A stretch of DNA of 64,000 bases from Paludibacter sp. Its GTDB lineage: Bacteria; Bacteroidota; Bacteroidia; Bacteroidales; Paludibacteraceae. Below the pieces are notes generated by a model, which was given only the letters and a program-made list of their open reading frames with translations, was not told the DNA's origin and did no database searches. Positions 8,621 to 17,401 of the stretch are shown one piece after another; positions within the stretch are counted from its first letter, which is position 1; the number at the start of each line of letters is the position of its first letter. The translations under genes and the position numbers were made by a program. The DNA is taken from assembly GCA_028690665.1 (NCBI GenBank), contig JAQVAV010000015.1, forward strand, positions 1-64,000, written 5' to 3'.

Positions 8621-9683
8621 CCAATATAAATTGCAAATATAAATTTCCGATTTTCAACTGATTCAATCGTTCTGTAATATGTTTTGCGTTGTCAGACAAC
8701 CGTTTTCTTTCATCTTCATTTTCAATCAAAAAATCCAATTTTTCAGCCAATGCCGGAACATTTCCGTTTTCAACAATCAAACCATCAAAACCGTCGGTAA
8801 TAATATCGCGAGGGCCAGCCACAAAATCGAAACTAACGCAAGGCAGCCCGGCCGCCATTGCTTCACAAAGGGCATTCGGAAATCCCTCACTTCTCGACGG
8901 AATTACAAAGATACCAGACTTTGCATATACTTTATCAATCTCTTTTACTTTTCCTAAAAAAATAATCCGATTTTCAATTCCAAGGTCAGCTGACTGCTTT
9001 TTGAGATATTCTCCATCTTCATCTCCTCCGGCAATTACCAAATTCCAATCGAGGTTTTTCAACAACGCCATTACGTTAATCAGACGATCAAACCCTTTTA
9101 ACGGGTCACCCAACCGTCCTACGGCTAAAATCATCTGTTCCCGTTTTATTTCCGGATACAACATAACCTCCCGAAGCGCATTAGGAATAACTTTTATACG
9201 AGTTCTGTTTTTAAAAAACTTGCGTTTATAATCGGCAGCTATGCCGGTTTGCGCAACAATTCCAGATGGTGGCAATAATTTGTAAATAAAATCATTAAAC
9301 CACTTAACCTGTCTAGGCCATTGATACAACGGACTCGCCCGATCTGAAATATACAGTGGATATTTTTTCCCGGCTAATGCAAGCCGGACAATTGCACCGT
9401 AAAAATAATTAAATACTAATATTGTATCCGGATTTATTGTAGAAATGACTGATCTCATCCATAAGATACTTCTTAAAAAATTTATTTTCGTTTCATTAAA
9501 TCCTAACGGTTCAAAAAATTCAATACCAGAATCTAACTTAAAAAATTTCTCCTGTCGAAAAAAAGCTATGAAATAAATATGGAAATCATGGTTCTGCCTC
9601 ATAACATTGGCCATATTTGAAGAAGCCCTTTCTATTCCGCCCATTTTCAATGAAGGCCCAATGATCAAAATATTTTTTTTCAT
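8607..9683 (-). CDS. Glycosyltransferase family 4
   Basis: A 358-residue GT-B transferase. The N-terminus has GPSLKMGGIERASSNMANVM, typical of group-1 enzymes such as GalNAc transferases. The donor domain has AVGRLGDPLKGFDRLINVM and the full EX7E motif in SRSEGFPNALCEAMAAGLP. It is 3 nt from the GT-D gene upstream and overlaps the GT2 gene by 14 nt, so the run is tightly coupled. It should add a sugar with retention of configuration on the cytoplasmic side; the specificity is not readable. Confidence 0.9.
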   Translation of the reverse strand: MKKNILIIGPSLKMGGIERASSNMANVMRQNHDFHIYFIAFFRQEKFFKLDSGIEFFEPLGFNETKINFLRSILWMRSVISTINPDTILVFNYFYGAIVRLALAGKKYPLYISDRASPLYQWPRQVKWFNDFIYKLLPPSGIVAQTGIAADYKRKFFKNRTRIKVIPNALREVMLYPEIKREQMILAVGRLGDPLKGFDRLINVMALLKNLDWNLVIAGGDEDGEYLKKQSADLGIENRIIFLGKVKEIDKVYAKSGIFVIPSRSEGFPNALCEAMAAGLPCVSFDFVAGPRDIITDGFDGLIVENGNVPALAEKLDFLIENEDERKRLSDNAKHITERLNQLKIGNLYLQFILGEDE

Positions 9684-9686
9684 CTC

Positions 9687-10595
9687 CTATAAATATTTTG
9701 CAATAATTTGGGACAAATACTTTTTATCATAAATATCTTCAACCATGCGTCCACCAATAGCTTCGCTGGTATATTTTCCAGGTATCTTCACCTTTTCCAC
9801 AGCATTTCTCAAATACCATTCATACTCAATATCGACATTTCCAATATCTATTGCCTGATAACCAAGTTTTGCGACATCATAGGCCATAGCAGTTGCTGTC
9901 GGTCCTAAAGCAATAAGAATAAGTTTTTGGAAATTATGTTTCTTTATTTCGTTTATTAACTCATTATATTTATCATAAGCATGATGCATCGGGGCCAAGA
10001 CACGTTCTACTTTAACTGCGTTATCAAACAGATCATTTCCTACTCCAAGTCTGCTTTTTTCCCCTTCAACAAGTAATACTTCCCTGTTTTCCCAAATTCT
10101 CATCAGTTTTTCAAAATAACGTTTACTATTACTTTTATCTTCATAATCCTCATAAGGGCGAGTCATACTTGCATTAAAATACTGTTTATCCAAATCAACA
10201 TACTTTTGCAAACGCGGATAAATCCAGCTTATCTGACTTTTCCATGTAAGCCGGTTATTTTTTTTTAAATTATCTACAGAATAATAGCCGATAGGAAACC
10301 CGACTAATATATCCGGTTCTTTCGACTTAAGTATATTAATCATTTTTTGTCTCAACTCCGGCACCTGCTTCTGAAACGGAAGATTCAACTGATCAATTAT
10401 ATATAAAAACTCACCATCACCAAATCTTGATATAGAACATCTATTTTTAATAATTTTATCCAAAGTCTCATCAATCGATGCAACTTTAGGCATTGTCCAT
10501 ATTTTTACGACAAACGGATAACAGCCGGCAAGTATATATTTGACAGCCCGTCTCGGAATTTTAAATAATTTACTATAGCGGATACTCATTAGCAT
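9687..10595 (-). CDS. GT-D fold glycosyltransferase (DUF1792 family)
   Basis: A 302-residue protein with the signature of the DUF1792/GT-D family, first defined for a streptococcal adhesin-glycosylating enzyme: ISRFGDGEFLYI near residue 55, then VGFPIGYYSVDNL, EGEKSRLGVGNDLFD, LIALGPTATAMAYDVAKLGYQAIDIGNVDIEYEW. The FGDGE acids would bind the metal and nucleotide sugar. Such enzymes are often glucosyl- or galactosyltransferases. An in-frame ATG two codons downstream (MSIRYSK) is an equally good start. The next gene in the operon begins 3 nt after its stop. Confidence 0.85.
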   Translation of the reverse strand: MLMSIRYSKLFKIPRRAVKYILAGCYPFVVKIWTMPKVASIDETLDKIIKNRCSISRFGDGEFLYIIDQLNLPFQKQVPELRQKMINILKSKEPDILVGFPIGYYSVDNLKKNNRLTWKSQISWIYPRLQKYVDLDKQYFNASMTRPYEDYEDKSNSKRYFEKLMRIWENREVLLVEGEKSRLGVGNDLFDNAVKVERVLAPMHHAYDKYNELINEIKKHNFQKLILIALGPTATAMAYDVAKLGYQAIDIGNVDIEYEWYLRNAVEKVKIPGKYTSEAIGGRMVEDIYDKKYLSQIIAKYL

Positions 10596-10644
10596 TTCCC
10601 CTTATAACAAAATCAACAATTGGCTCAATATTCCATTAAAAGGA

Positions 10645-11700
10645 TTACACATATTTATTTTTCTTCAAAAACATGGTTTCAAAATAGAAATAACTTATAT
10701 GGGCAACAATAATTGTACTCCCCACACTCAGCGCCAACAAAAGCAGAATATTCATTATACCTAATTTTGCATAAATCAATAAAAATAACAGATGCCAGAC
10801 ATAAATTCCATAACTTATTTTACCCAAATACTGTAAAACAGAACTATTCAATATTTTATTAAAATATGACGGCAGATCTCCAATTATCAGTAACCCAATA
10901 AGACTAAAAAAGAATAAGCCAATTATGGTATGTTTAAAAAGGAGCTTTAACAATGGATAATAATCATAAGCAAAAAACACTATGAGTGACAAAATAAATG
11001 TAACTGCAAATAACGCCTTAAAAAGACGTTTCATTTTCACTTTATATTTTACAAAATAATTTTTATATTCAAAATAGGCCAATACTGCACCTAACAAAAT
11101 TTGATCATATCTGGTAAAAGTATTAAATTGAATATCTATTCCGGCTCGTAAAAAATAAAGTCTCACAGGATAGACAAGAAGTAGTAAAAAAATCATTACA
11201 TAACGCAATTTTTTAATGGGGGTAATATAAATAATAAGTGGCCAAAGTAAATAAAAATGTTCTTCGACTGCCAAACTCCAATAATGAGCGGGACCATACA
11301 TTTTTTCCGGGAACAGGAAATAGAAGTTCTGCATGAATATATATAGAGGATACTGGCTTTTTAGACTAACAAAATGAGGATTTGAGAAATTAAGAATAAA
11401 TGGTAATATGAAATACCAAATGATCAGAAATAAATAATATAATGGAAATATACGGCGAATTCTATTTAAATAGAATTTCTTAAAATAATTTTGACTTCCT
11501 TTCGAATTCAATAAAATCCGGGTGATGACAAATCCAGATATGACAAAAAACATAGGTACTGCATGTTCTCCGAATGCAAAAACTTTTCTATATAAATTTG
11601 TATGAACAAATGCAGTTATTGAGTAATTAAAAAAATGAAAAAGTAATACGCTTAATGCAGCGACTCCCCTTAATGCTTGTATATTGCTATAATACTTCAC
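10645..11700 (-). CDS. Membrane-bound O-acyltransferase, acyltransferase family 3 (OafA/YrhL)
   Basis: A 351-residue integral membrane acyltransferase with about ten hydrophobic helices. The start carries the family's R-x10-H signature (LRGVAALSVLLFHFF), then HAVPMFFVISGFVITR, NRIRRIFPLYYLF and HYWSLAVEEHFYLLWPLI, the last with the conserved SLAVEEHFYL. Without the extra SGNH domain of long OafA proteins it matches the short YrhL/ExoZ type, which transfers acetyl groups to sugars at the membrane. It is expected to O-acetylate the repeat unit or the growing capsule. Confidence 0.92.
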   Translation of the reverse strand: MKYYSNIQALRGVAALSVLLFHFFNYSITAFVHTNLYRKVFAFGEHAVPMFFVISGFVITRILLNSKGSQNYFKKFYLNRIRRIFPLYYLFLIIWYFILPFILNFSNPHFVSLKSQYPLYIFMQNFYFLFPEKMYGPAHYWSLAVEEHFYLLWPLIIYITPIKKLRYVMIFLLLLVYPVRLYFLRAGIDIQFNTFTRYDQILLGAVLAYFEYKNYFVKYKVKMKRLFKALFAVTFILSLIVFFAYDYYPLLKLLFKHTIIGLFFFSLIGLLIIGDLPSYFNKILNSSVLQYLGKISYGIYVWHLLFLLIYAKLGIMNILLLLALSVGSTIIVAHISYFYFETMFLKKNKYV

Positions 11701-11730
11701 AAAATTAATCTTTTAAACAAACATAAACAT

Positions 11731-12747
11731 TTAGTGCAACTCATTACAAACATTCTCTACGATCCATTCTGCTGAATTAAAACTACCTTCATGCCATTGA
11801 AGTTTATTATCCCAATATCCGGGGCAGGGGAAGTATGCTTCATGGGCAAAGCCATAATTAATTTCAACAATTAACGGATTTTTGTTTTGATCAAAAACAA
11901 AATCGTAAGCTACACATTGTGCTTTCAATTTGTATGTTACTTCAAAAGCGATACTAACGCATTTCTCATCTATTTCCTTTTTATCGTATTTTATGAAACC
12001 GCTACCAGATGCCCTGAAATCGTCCTTACGAACCATGCGTTTAATTGCGAAAGCCCGCTCTCCTATTACTACAACCCGGATATCGAAGCTATTATTTTCT
12101 ATAAATTTCTGAAACAAAACATAGCCTTTTTGAGGTCCAACAGTATGAGCAAATTCAGTAGAAACAAACAAGCGCCGAATGCTTTTCAACAAATGAATAT
12201 ATGAATTTTTATCTGACTTGAATTTACGAATCTGCTCTTTCAGATCCCCCCATTTATTATACGATGCAAAACCGTTTCCAAAAGCTTTTTTTATAAGTCT
12301 TCCTGCCTGTTGTTGATCTTTAACTAACATAACATTCGAAGATCCCGCTCCACCTCTTAGTTTAAACACTTTAGGATATGTAGCTTCATTAGACCACTTT
12401 AAAGCTTCTGCTTTATCATAAAAAACCCACGATGTCACAATCGGAGCTCCAATTGCTTCCAATAAGTATTTTTGGCCAACCTTATCATCAAAATGCCAAC
12501 CGGTATTAAAATCAGGAAAAACTTTTATTCCGGCCTGCTCCAATGCAAAAAGCAGCGGCTTACCCATAACGGCATCCTTTGCCAGTGTATGGTGGTGATG
12601 CCACAGCAAAACATTGCAATCAGATACTTGCTGTATAATGTCAGATGAATAACAATTGACAATTTTATAGGGAATCTTTTGCTTTTCACAATAAGCAATC
12701 CAATCCTGACTAAATCCCCATGAAGACTTATGAATAGCTATTTTCAT
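11731..12747 (-). CDS. ATP-grasp ligase (RimK-like) of the capsule locus
   Basis: A 338-residue ATP-grasp protein, different from the one at 2852-3880. The N-terminal preATP-grasp domain starts KIAIHKSSWGFSQDWIAYCE. The ATP-binding part has PKVFKLRGGAGSSNVMLV (glycine loop), VLFQKFIENNSFDIRVVVIG and the metal-binding end KNPLIVEINYGFAHEAYF with the E-x-N pair. RimK-like enzymes ligate amino acids to carboxylates. Its start overlaps the stop of a deacetylase-like gene by 4 nt, suggesting the two act on the same group: deacetylation would free an amine and the ligase could acylate it. That link is my inference. A stretch of four histidines (LLWHHHHTLA) near residue 52 is unusual. Confidence 0.8.
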   Translation of the reverse strand: MKIAIHKSSWGFSQDWIAYCEKQKIPYKIVNCYSSDIIQQVSDCNVLLWHHHHTLAKDAVMGKPLLFALEQAGIKVFPDFNTGWHFDDKVGQKYLLEAIGAPIVTSWVFYDKAEALKWSNEATYPKVFKLRGGAGSSNVMLVKDQQQAGRLIKKAFGNGFASYNKWGDLKEQIRKFKSDKNSYIHLLKSIRRLFVSTEFAHTVGPQKGYVLFQKFIENNSFDIRVVVIGERAFAIKRMVRKDDFRASGSGFIKYDKKEIDEKCVSIAFEVTYKLKAQCVAYDFVFDQNKNPLIVEINYGFAHEAYFPCPGYWDNKLQWHEGSFNSAEWIVENVCNELH

Positions 12748-13883
12748 TTTTTTGACATTGAAATTAAATTTCCTAACTCATCAGAAGACATAAATTCGGC
12801 ATCCGGCCAAATCGAAATAATTCTTTTTAAAAGGCGTTCTAATAATTTGAGATTTCTATTACTGTTTTCCGGAAAAGTTCTCCCAATATAATTAAGCCGG
12901 TGAGTAGATATTATAGCCGGCTTTCCCCAGAAAAAGGCTTTTTGTATTCTGCTTAATGATTCGTCAACCCAGTCTCTATCCGGGTTAGTTGCCGGTTCGA
13001 AAAACACATTACGAACAAGATAATACTGATCAAATATATTCTGATCTCCTATTATGTGCTTTTTAGAAATCAGGTCTCCATTTGGTAACAGGGGCTCTTT
13101 TTGGTACCGACCTCCCTGAATATATTTGACGCCACAAGTTGAAAGCGTCTTTTCTATTTGCGAATTCCACGTATATACGGGCGCAATAAAACTTTCCGAG
13201 GAATAGCCAAAGACATCTTTGAAAAGCTCTGCACCCTTCTCTGTATCATTTAATTGTCTCTGAAATTCAGCTTTATTTCTAAATTGCAAAGCGACCAGCA
13301 GCTGATTTCCACGTTCCGAATCAGAACGTGAAGTTATGCCAACCATCCCATATTCAAAACTCAACAAATCATCTTCCGATTTATTACATAAATTAGTTAA
13401 CCATTGTTGATAATTAAAATGAGAAAAACCGTGATATTGAGGCTTAAATAATCTCTCGTTATAACCCTGCATAAACGCAGAAAAAACAGTCTCACTACCT
13501 TTGTACTTTTTATAGCTGTCAGTAAATATCTCTGCATGGTAATTTTCGAAACCAGACTCCCTGATTTTCCGGAAGTCAGGATTCGTCATAATAGTATTCC
13601 CGGTAAAGAGGCAGGGATTACCAATACGATCCCTTACTCCAGCTAACACATTAAACAGTGCTTCAACATCCTGAATACTCTCAAGCGAATCGTATTGCTC
13701 GAAAGGTCGTAAATTAACAGGGTAACCTTTTTTATTGAAAATATCGTAAACCTCCCGTGATGGCATTCTAATACTACCCCAGTCATCGCTCTCAAAAACA
13801 ACAATCTTTCGTTTTGTCTTCCAGCCGGATAAATTGTGTAAATGTCCGCCCAGCCATTGTTGCATTCCTGATATTTTCAGCAT
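12744..13883 (-). CDS. Polysaccharide deacetylase-like protein, copy 2 of tandem pair
   Basis: A 379-residue NodB/CE4-like protein. The CE4 motif-1 acids appear as VVFESDDWGSIR near residue 30. A His-x3-His metal pair is in QYHGFSHFNYQQWL, a motif-3-like proline loop in ESFIAPVYTWNSQIEKT, and a late histidine motif in IISTHRLNYIG. No signal peptide is seen, so it would act on lipid-linked or nucleotide sugars inside the cell. It overlaps its paralogue upstream by 7 nt and the ATP-grasp gene downstream by 4 nt. The family is annotated only loosely as polysaccharide (de)acetylase; activity is inferred from the metal residues. Confidence 0.72.
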   Translation of the reverse strand: MLKISGMQQWLGGHLHNLSGWKTKRKIVVFESDDWGSIRMPSREVYDIFNKKGYPVNLRPFEQYDSLESIQDVEALFNVLAGVRDRIGNPCLFTGNTIMTNPDFRKIRESGFENYHAEIFTDSYKKYKGSETVFSAFMQGYNERLFKPQYHGFSHFNYQQWLTNLCNKSEDDLLSFEYGMVGITSRSDSERGNQLLVALQFRNKAEFQRQLNDTEKGAELFKDVFGYSSESFIAPVYTWNSQIEKTLSTCGVKYIQGGRYQKEPLLPNGDLISKKHIIGDQNIFDQYYLVRNVFFEPATNPDRDWVDESLSRIQKAFFWGKPAIISTHRLNYIGRTFPENSNRNLKLLERLLKRIISIWPDAEFMSSDELGNLISMSKK

Positions 13884-15010
13884 GACTTATTAATCATAAG
13901 TTCATAGAGAGATGCTGCACTGATAAATTCAACGTCTGGCCAACGTTTAATAATCTCTGACAAAAGTAAATCCAACGATTTAAGGCCTTTATCCCTGTTT
14001 GCAATATCAATTCCACCGACAAAAGCAGCGCGATGATTGCTTATAATGGCAGGTCTGTTATATTTAAATGCAGCTTCAATACTTTTCAGGCAAGCCTGAA
14101 CCCCATCACTATTTTCAGACATATTGGGTTCAAAAACAGCATTCCGGGTTAAATACCTTAATCCATTATCCCGATTTTTTTGTCCCAAATAGTGAAATCT
14201 GGTAGCATACCGATTACTACCTAAAGGCATTTTTCTCAAACCCGGAACATCTATCATTTTAAAACCTGCATCAACCATGCTTTCTTCCAATGATTTATGA
14301 TAGTACTGAGCCGGCGGAGTAAAATATACAGAAGAATAACCAAATATATTTTTAAAAATATCAGCTCCATCTTTCACTATTTTCATTTGGTCAAGTACGT
14401 CATTCACATTATCTATGTCATAGGCAGCCCCTAATCCCCGTTCTGCTGCATGATTGTTCAAATACTTTCCACCGATATGAAAAAATTCGTATTCGAATGC
14501 TTTTGATACCATCTTATTTCCTGACTGTAATTCACAAAGCCACCTGTTTGTATGCAAATGTTCTCTTCCGTGAAATTCCGGTCTAAAAATATTTAGTTCA
14601 ATGCCTTTCCGGTAAAGAGTTAATACTTTTTCGTGATCAGGATACCGGTTTAATGTTTTATCGAACGTCTCATAATAATATTCTGAAAAATGATTGTTCT
14701 TTATTTTTTCAAAATCAGGATTTGCGACATTTGCCACAGCTGCTATTACAGGATAATTTCCAACACTATCCCTATGTTTAAGCAATACGTCAAATAAATG
14801 CTCTATATCTGTATTTGACTCTAATGTATCATACCTATCAAAGCGGTTTCCGGCTATGTCAAATCCGGCTTCACTCAACGCTTTTTTTGCACCAATTGAC
14901 AACAGCCTTACCCCTCCCCAATCATCAGAAGTAAAAACAATCAACTTTTTTGAGGTATGAAACCCGGGAATATTTCCGGCAAATTTAAATACCGACTTCA
15001 ATTTGCTCAT
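13877..15010 (-). CDS. Polysaccharide deacetylase-like protein, copy 1 of tandem pair
   Basis: A 377-residue paralogue of the next gene in the operon. It keeps the same skeleton: LIVFTSDDWGGVRLLS near residue 30, a His-x3-His pair in FHGREHLHTNRWL, the proline loop in VYFTPPAQYYHKSLEESM, and AIISNHRAAFVG near the C-terminus. The two copies have diverged well beyond recent duplication, yet all putative metal ligands persist in both, which argues that both are active on different positions or sugars. The start overlaps the polymerase-like gene upstream by 4 nt. There is no secretion signal. Confidence 0.72.
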   Translation of the reverse strand: MSKLKSVFKFAGNIPGFHTSKKLIVFTSDDWGGVRLLSIGAKKALSEAGFDIAGNRFDRYDTLESNTDIEHLFDVLLKHRDSVGNYPVIAAVANVANPDFEKIKNNHFSEYYYETFDKTLNRYPDHEKVLTLYRKGIELNIFRPEFHGREHLHTNRWLCELQSGNKMVSKAFEYEFFHIGGKYLNNHAAERGLGAAYDIDNVNDVLDQMKIVKDGADIFKNIFGYSSVYFTPPAQYYHKSLEESMVDAGFKMIDVPGLRKMPLGSNRYATRFHYLGQKNRDNGLRYLTRNAVFEPNMSENSDGVQACLKSIEAAFKYNRPAIISNHRAAFVGGIDIANRDKGLKSLDLLLSEIIKRWPDVEFISAASLYELMINKSC

Positions 15011-16251
15011 TTCAACAACTGTATTATCGCTATATCCGGATTAAAGAACAAAGCAATCAGGGGATTGCCCAATACGGTTATAATTCCCATAGTATCTGTA
15101 GCCAAACGAAATACAACAATTAGATACAACAATAGAGGTAACATCATAATTAAATTCAGATTTTTCATCAACTTAGTGAATGGAAAATTCTGCATGTATA
15201 AGAATACAAAGGCAATGGCAAACATATTACCAACAGCATAAAATCTCCCCATCGACGGTATATGTGCCACTATATTTATTATTCCGATAAAAAATAAGCT
15301 ATAGCAAAATAAATTTGTCAATTTCTTACTCATCTGAATTTGTTTCAAGCCGGTAAAATATAAAACACTCAGGTAAACAACTACAACCCAGCGTAAAACA
15401 TCGTAATAAATCCTGGCATACCACACCATTTGTCCTCCCTGAAATGCGATATTTTCAGCATAAGTTTCATTTACATAACCATTAATTTTTTGATCAAAGA
15501 TTGAAGGGAAATAATCCAATAATATATCTCTGACAAAAGTTATATTTATTTCCGACATAAAAAAAGTTACTACGAAGAATATATAAAAAAAGTGTATCCT
15601 GTTTTTTATCAAGGAAAACAGAATAAGCGACACTACGGGTAACATAAAAGAGAAGTGGAAAAATAAACTTGTAGAAGCTATCAGCAGGCCCTTCTTCTTT
15701 CCTTCAAGCAAGAAGCGTATCGCACCAAAGAAAAACACATGAGCTGCGGAATACATACGAAATCCATTGATATTCCAAAAACCAATAACAGATGCAAAAG
15801 TTATAATCAAAACGAGATTATAATTTTCTATTTTTTTACCTGATCGATCTAGAATATACCAGATATTCCGGGAATAAAAATATCCAAAAACAAGCCCATA
15901 CACAGCAAAGATTACATGATAATTGGAAGTAAGCCTGGATACAAGGAACATGATAGTAGGCTGTACCACATCGAGATAAGTGCTGGATTCTGAATAAAAC
16001 AACGAAACCAAATTTGAAAATGACATGGCTGTATTATGCCATATCAATAATGAATCGCGTATACGGTTAGCATCTATCCCTGAATTTGATATTACCAAGG
16101 TAAAGCCATAGAACACAACAAAAAACCATAATATGTTTTTCACCCATGGAGATTTGTAGTATTTCAATGAAGCAAGCAACCCGATAAACGGTTGTAACAA
16201 TACAAATACCAACCAGGTTGTTTCTTTCTTCTTAAATGACCCTGCAGACAT
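15007..16251 (-). CDS. EpsG/Wzy-like polysaccharide polymerase
   Basis: A 414-residue multi-spanning membrane protein (about ten hydrophobic helices) of the EpsG type. Typical marks are LLQPFIGLLASLKYYKSPW at the start, a large extracytoplasmic loop around residues 60-90 (NSGIDANRIRDSLLIWHN), and the strand NGFRMYSAAHVFFFGAIRFLLEGKK, which matches the RxxxA...F pattern of EpsG proteins. It is the only Wzy candidate in a locus that has one Wzx, so it should join the flipped repeat units in the periplasm. It overlaps the first deacetylase-like gene by 4 nt and follows a glycosyltransferase by 6 nt. Confidence 0.82.
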   Translation of the reverse strand: MSAGSFKKKETTWLVFVLLQPFIGLLASLKYYKSPWVKNILWFFVVFYGFTLVISNSGIDANRIRDSLLIWHNTAMSFSNLVSLFYSESSTYLDVVQPTIMFLVSRLTSNYHVIFAVYGLVFGYFYSRNIWYILDRSGKKIENYNLVLIITFASVIGFWNINGFRMYSAAHVFFFGAIRFLLEGKKKGLLIASTSLFFHFSFMLPVVSLILFSLIKNRIHFFYIFFVVTFFMSEINITFVRDILLDYFPSIFDQKINGYVNETYAENIAFQGGQMVWYARIYYDVLRWVVVVYLSVLYFTGLKQIQMSKKLTNLFCYSLFFIGIINIVAHIPSMGRFYAVGNMFAIAFVFLYMQNFPFTKLMKNLNLIMMLPLLLYLIVVFRLATDTMGIITVLGNPLIALFFNPDIAIIQLLK

Positions 16252-16257
16252 AATTTA

Positions 16258-17379
16258 TTACTTAGCTAACAGCAAAAACTGATTTGCAACATTCTTAATA
16301 TTGTATTGTTCTATATCTGGAACATAATATGCTTTTGAATAATCTTTATTTAAAAATTTTGCTATCAGTTCCATATCGGGGTTCAACGGATCTATATTTA
16401 TAACGGGTCGGCCCGTTAGACTATAATCAATTAATTTTGAAGGAACCTGCTTCGTTTCAGTTCCTGCAACCAGAAGATTTACCAAAAAATCCATTTTTGA
16501 CAGAAATGGCAAAAGTTCAGTACGTGGAACAGCTTTGTGTAAAACAATTCTTCCTCCAGATAAATCAGAATATTTTTCCACTAAATCAATTCCCGTTGTC
16601 GCAAATATATGGAAAATAAAATCAAAGTCAGACTGAAGTAATTTATCAATCAATTTCAAAGGACTTCTGACACCGGCACTTGACACTCCTCCTGCATAAG
16701 CAAATGTTACTTTCTCATTAGCAGGCTCCTGATGAGATATCAATATTTCACTAAAGTTAAAGCCTTGTGGTATAATTTTTATTTTAGAATGAAACTCAGA
16801 AAAGAAGCTATCTAGCAAACTTTCAAAAGGTATAGAAATATAATCAGTTTTACGACTAAACCATTTCTCTACCCAAGCAAAATAAAATGGAATTTTAAAT
16901 GACTCAAGCGTATTGAAATAATAAGGATCACCACAGTCTGCGACCCATGTATTGGCTATTATATGCTTTGCAGATCTCCCACAAGCAACCCCCCAGTGAA
17001 CAGGGTAAGGTACAGCAACCGAAATCATCAGATCGTAACCACTCTCCTGCTTTAATGCCCTCTTCACCAACCACAGCAATTCAATGTCCGGATAGTTAAA
17101 AAGCATAAACAGTAAACGTCCAAACTTACGCGGGAAATCAACAAACAGTCCCTTGTTATTTTTTGACTGAAAACGTTTAAATCGAAGTTTATCGAAATAT
17201 TTTATTTTTACCGGATATTGTTTTAAAAAGCCGGAATAATCATAATTCCGTTCATTAGTCAAAAGGGTTACATCATGCCCTTGACAGCAAAACTCTTTCA
17301 CTAACTCCGTTGTTCGGAATGAACGGGGCGAATTTTCGGGATAAAAGGAACGGGAGACAATCAGAATTTTTTTTCTCAT
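16258..17379 (-). CDS. GT4-like glycosyltransferase
   Basis: A 373-residue GT-B protein. The N-terminal domain starts KKILIVSRSFYPENSPRSFR, with a ligand-binding pattern of ALG2/WbuB-like transferases. The donor domain shows VTFAYAGGVSSAGVRSPLKLI and QVPSKLIDYSLTGRPVINID, a common variant in which the EX7E helix is replaced by a PSK..DY motif. It lies 22 nt after another glycosyltransferase gene and 6 nt before the polymerase-like gene. Donor and linkage are not predictable from sequence. Confidence 0.82.
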   Translation of the reverse strand: MRKKILIVSRSFYPENSPRSFRTTELVKEFCCQGHDVTLLTNERNYDYSGFLKQYPVKIKYFDKLRFKRFQSKNNKGLFVDFPRKFGRLLFMLFNYPDIELLWLVKRALKQESGYDLMISVAVPYPVHWGVACGRSAKHIIANTWVADCGDPYYFNTLESFKIPFYFAWVEKWFSRKTDYISIPFESLLDSFFSEFHSKIKIIPQGFNFSEILISHQEPANEKVTFAYAGGVSSAGVRSPLKLIDKLLQSDFDFIFHIFATTGIDLVEKYSDLSGGRIVLHKAVPRTELLPFLSKMDFLVNLLVAGTETKQVPSKLIDYSLTGRPVINIDPLNPDMELIAKFLNKDYSKAYYVPDIEQYNIKNVANQFLLLAK

Positions 17380-17401
17380 CTTCTTTTATTAATGTACACA
17401 A

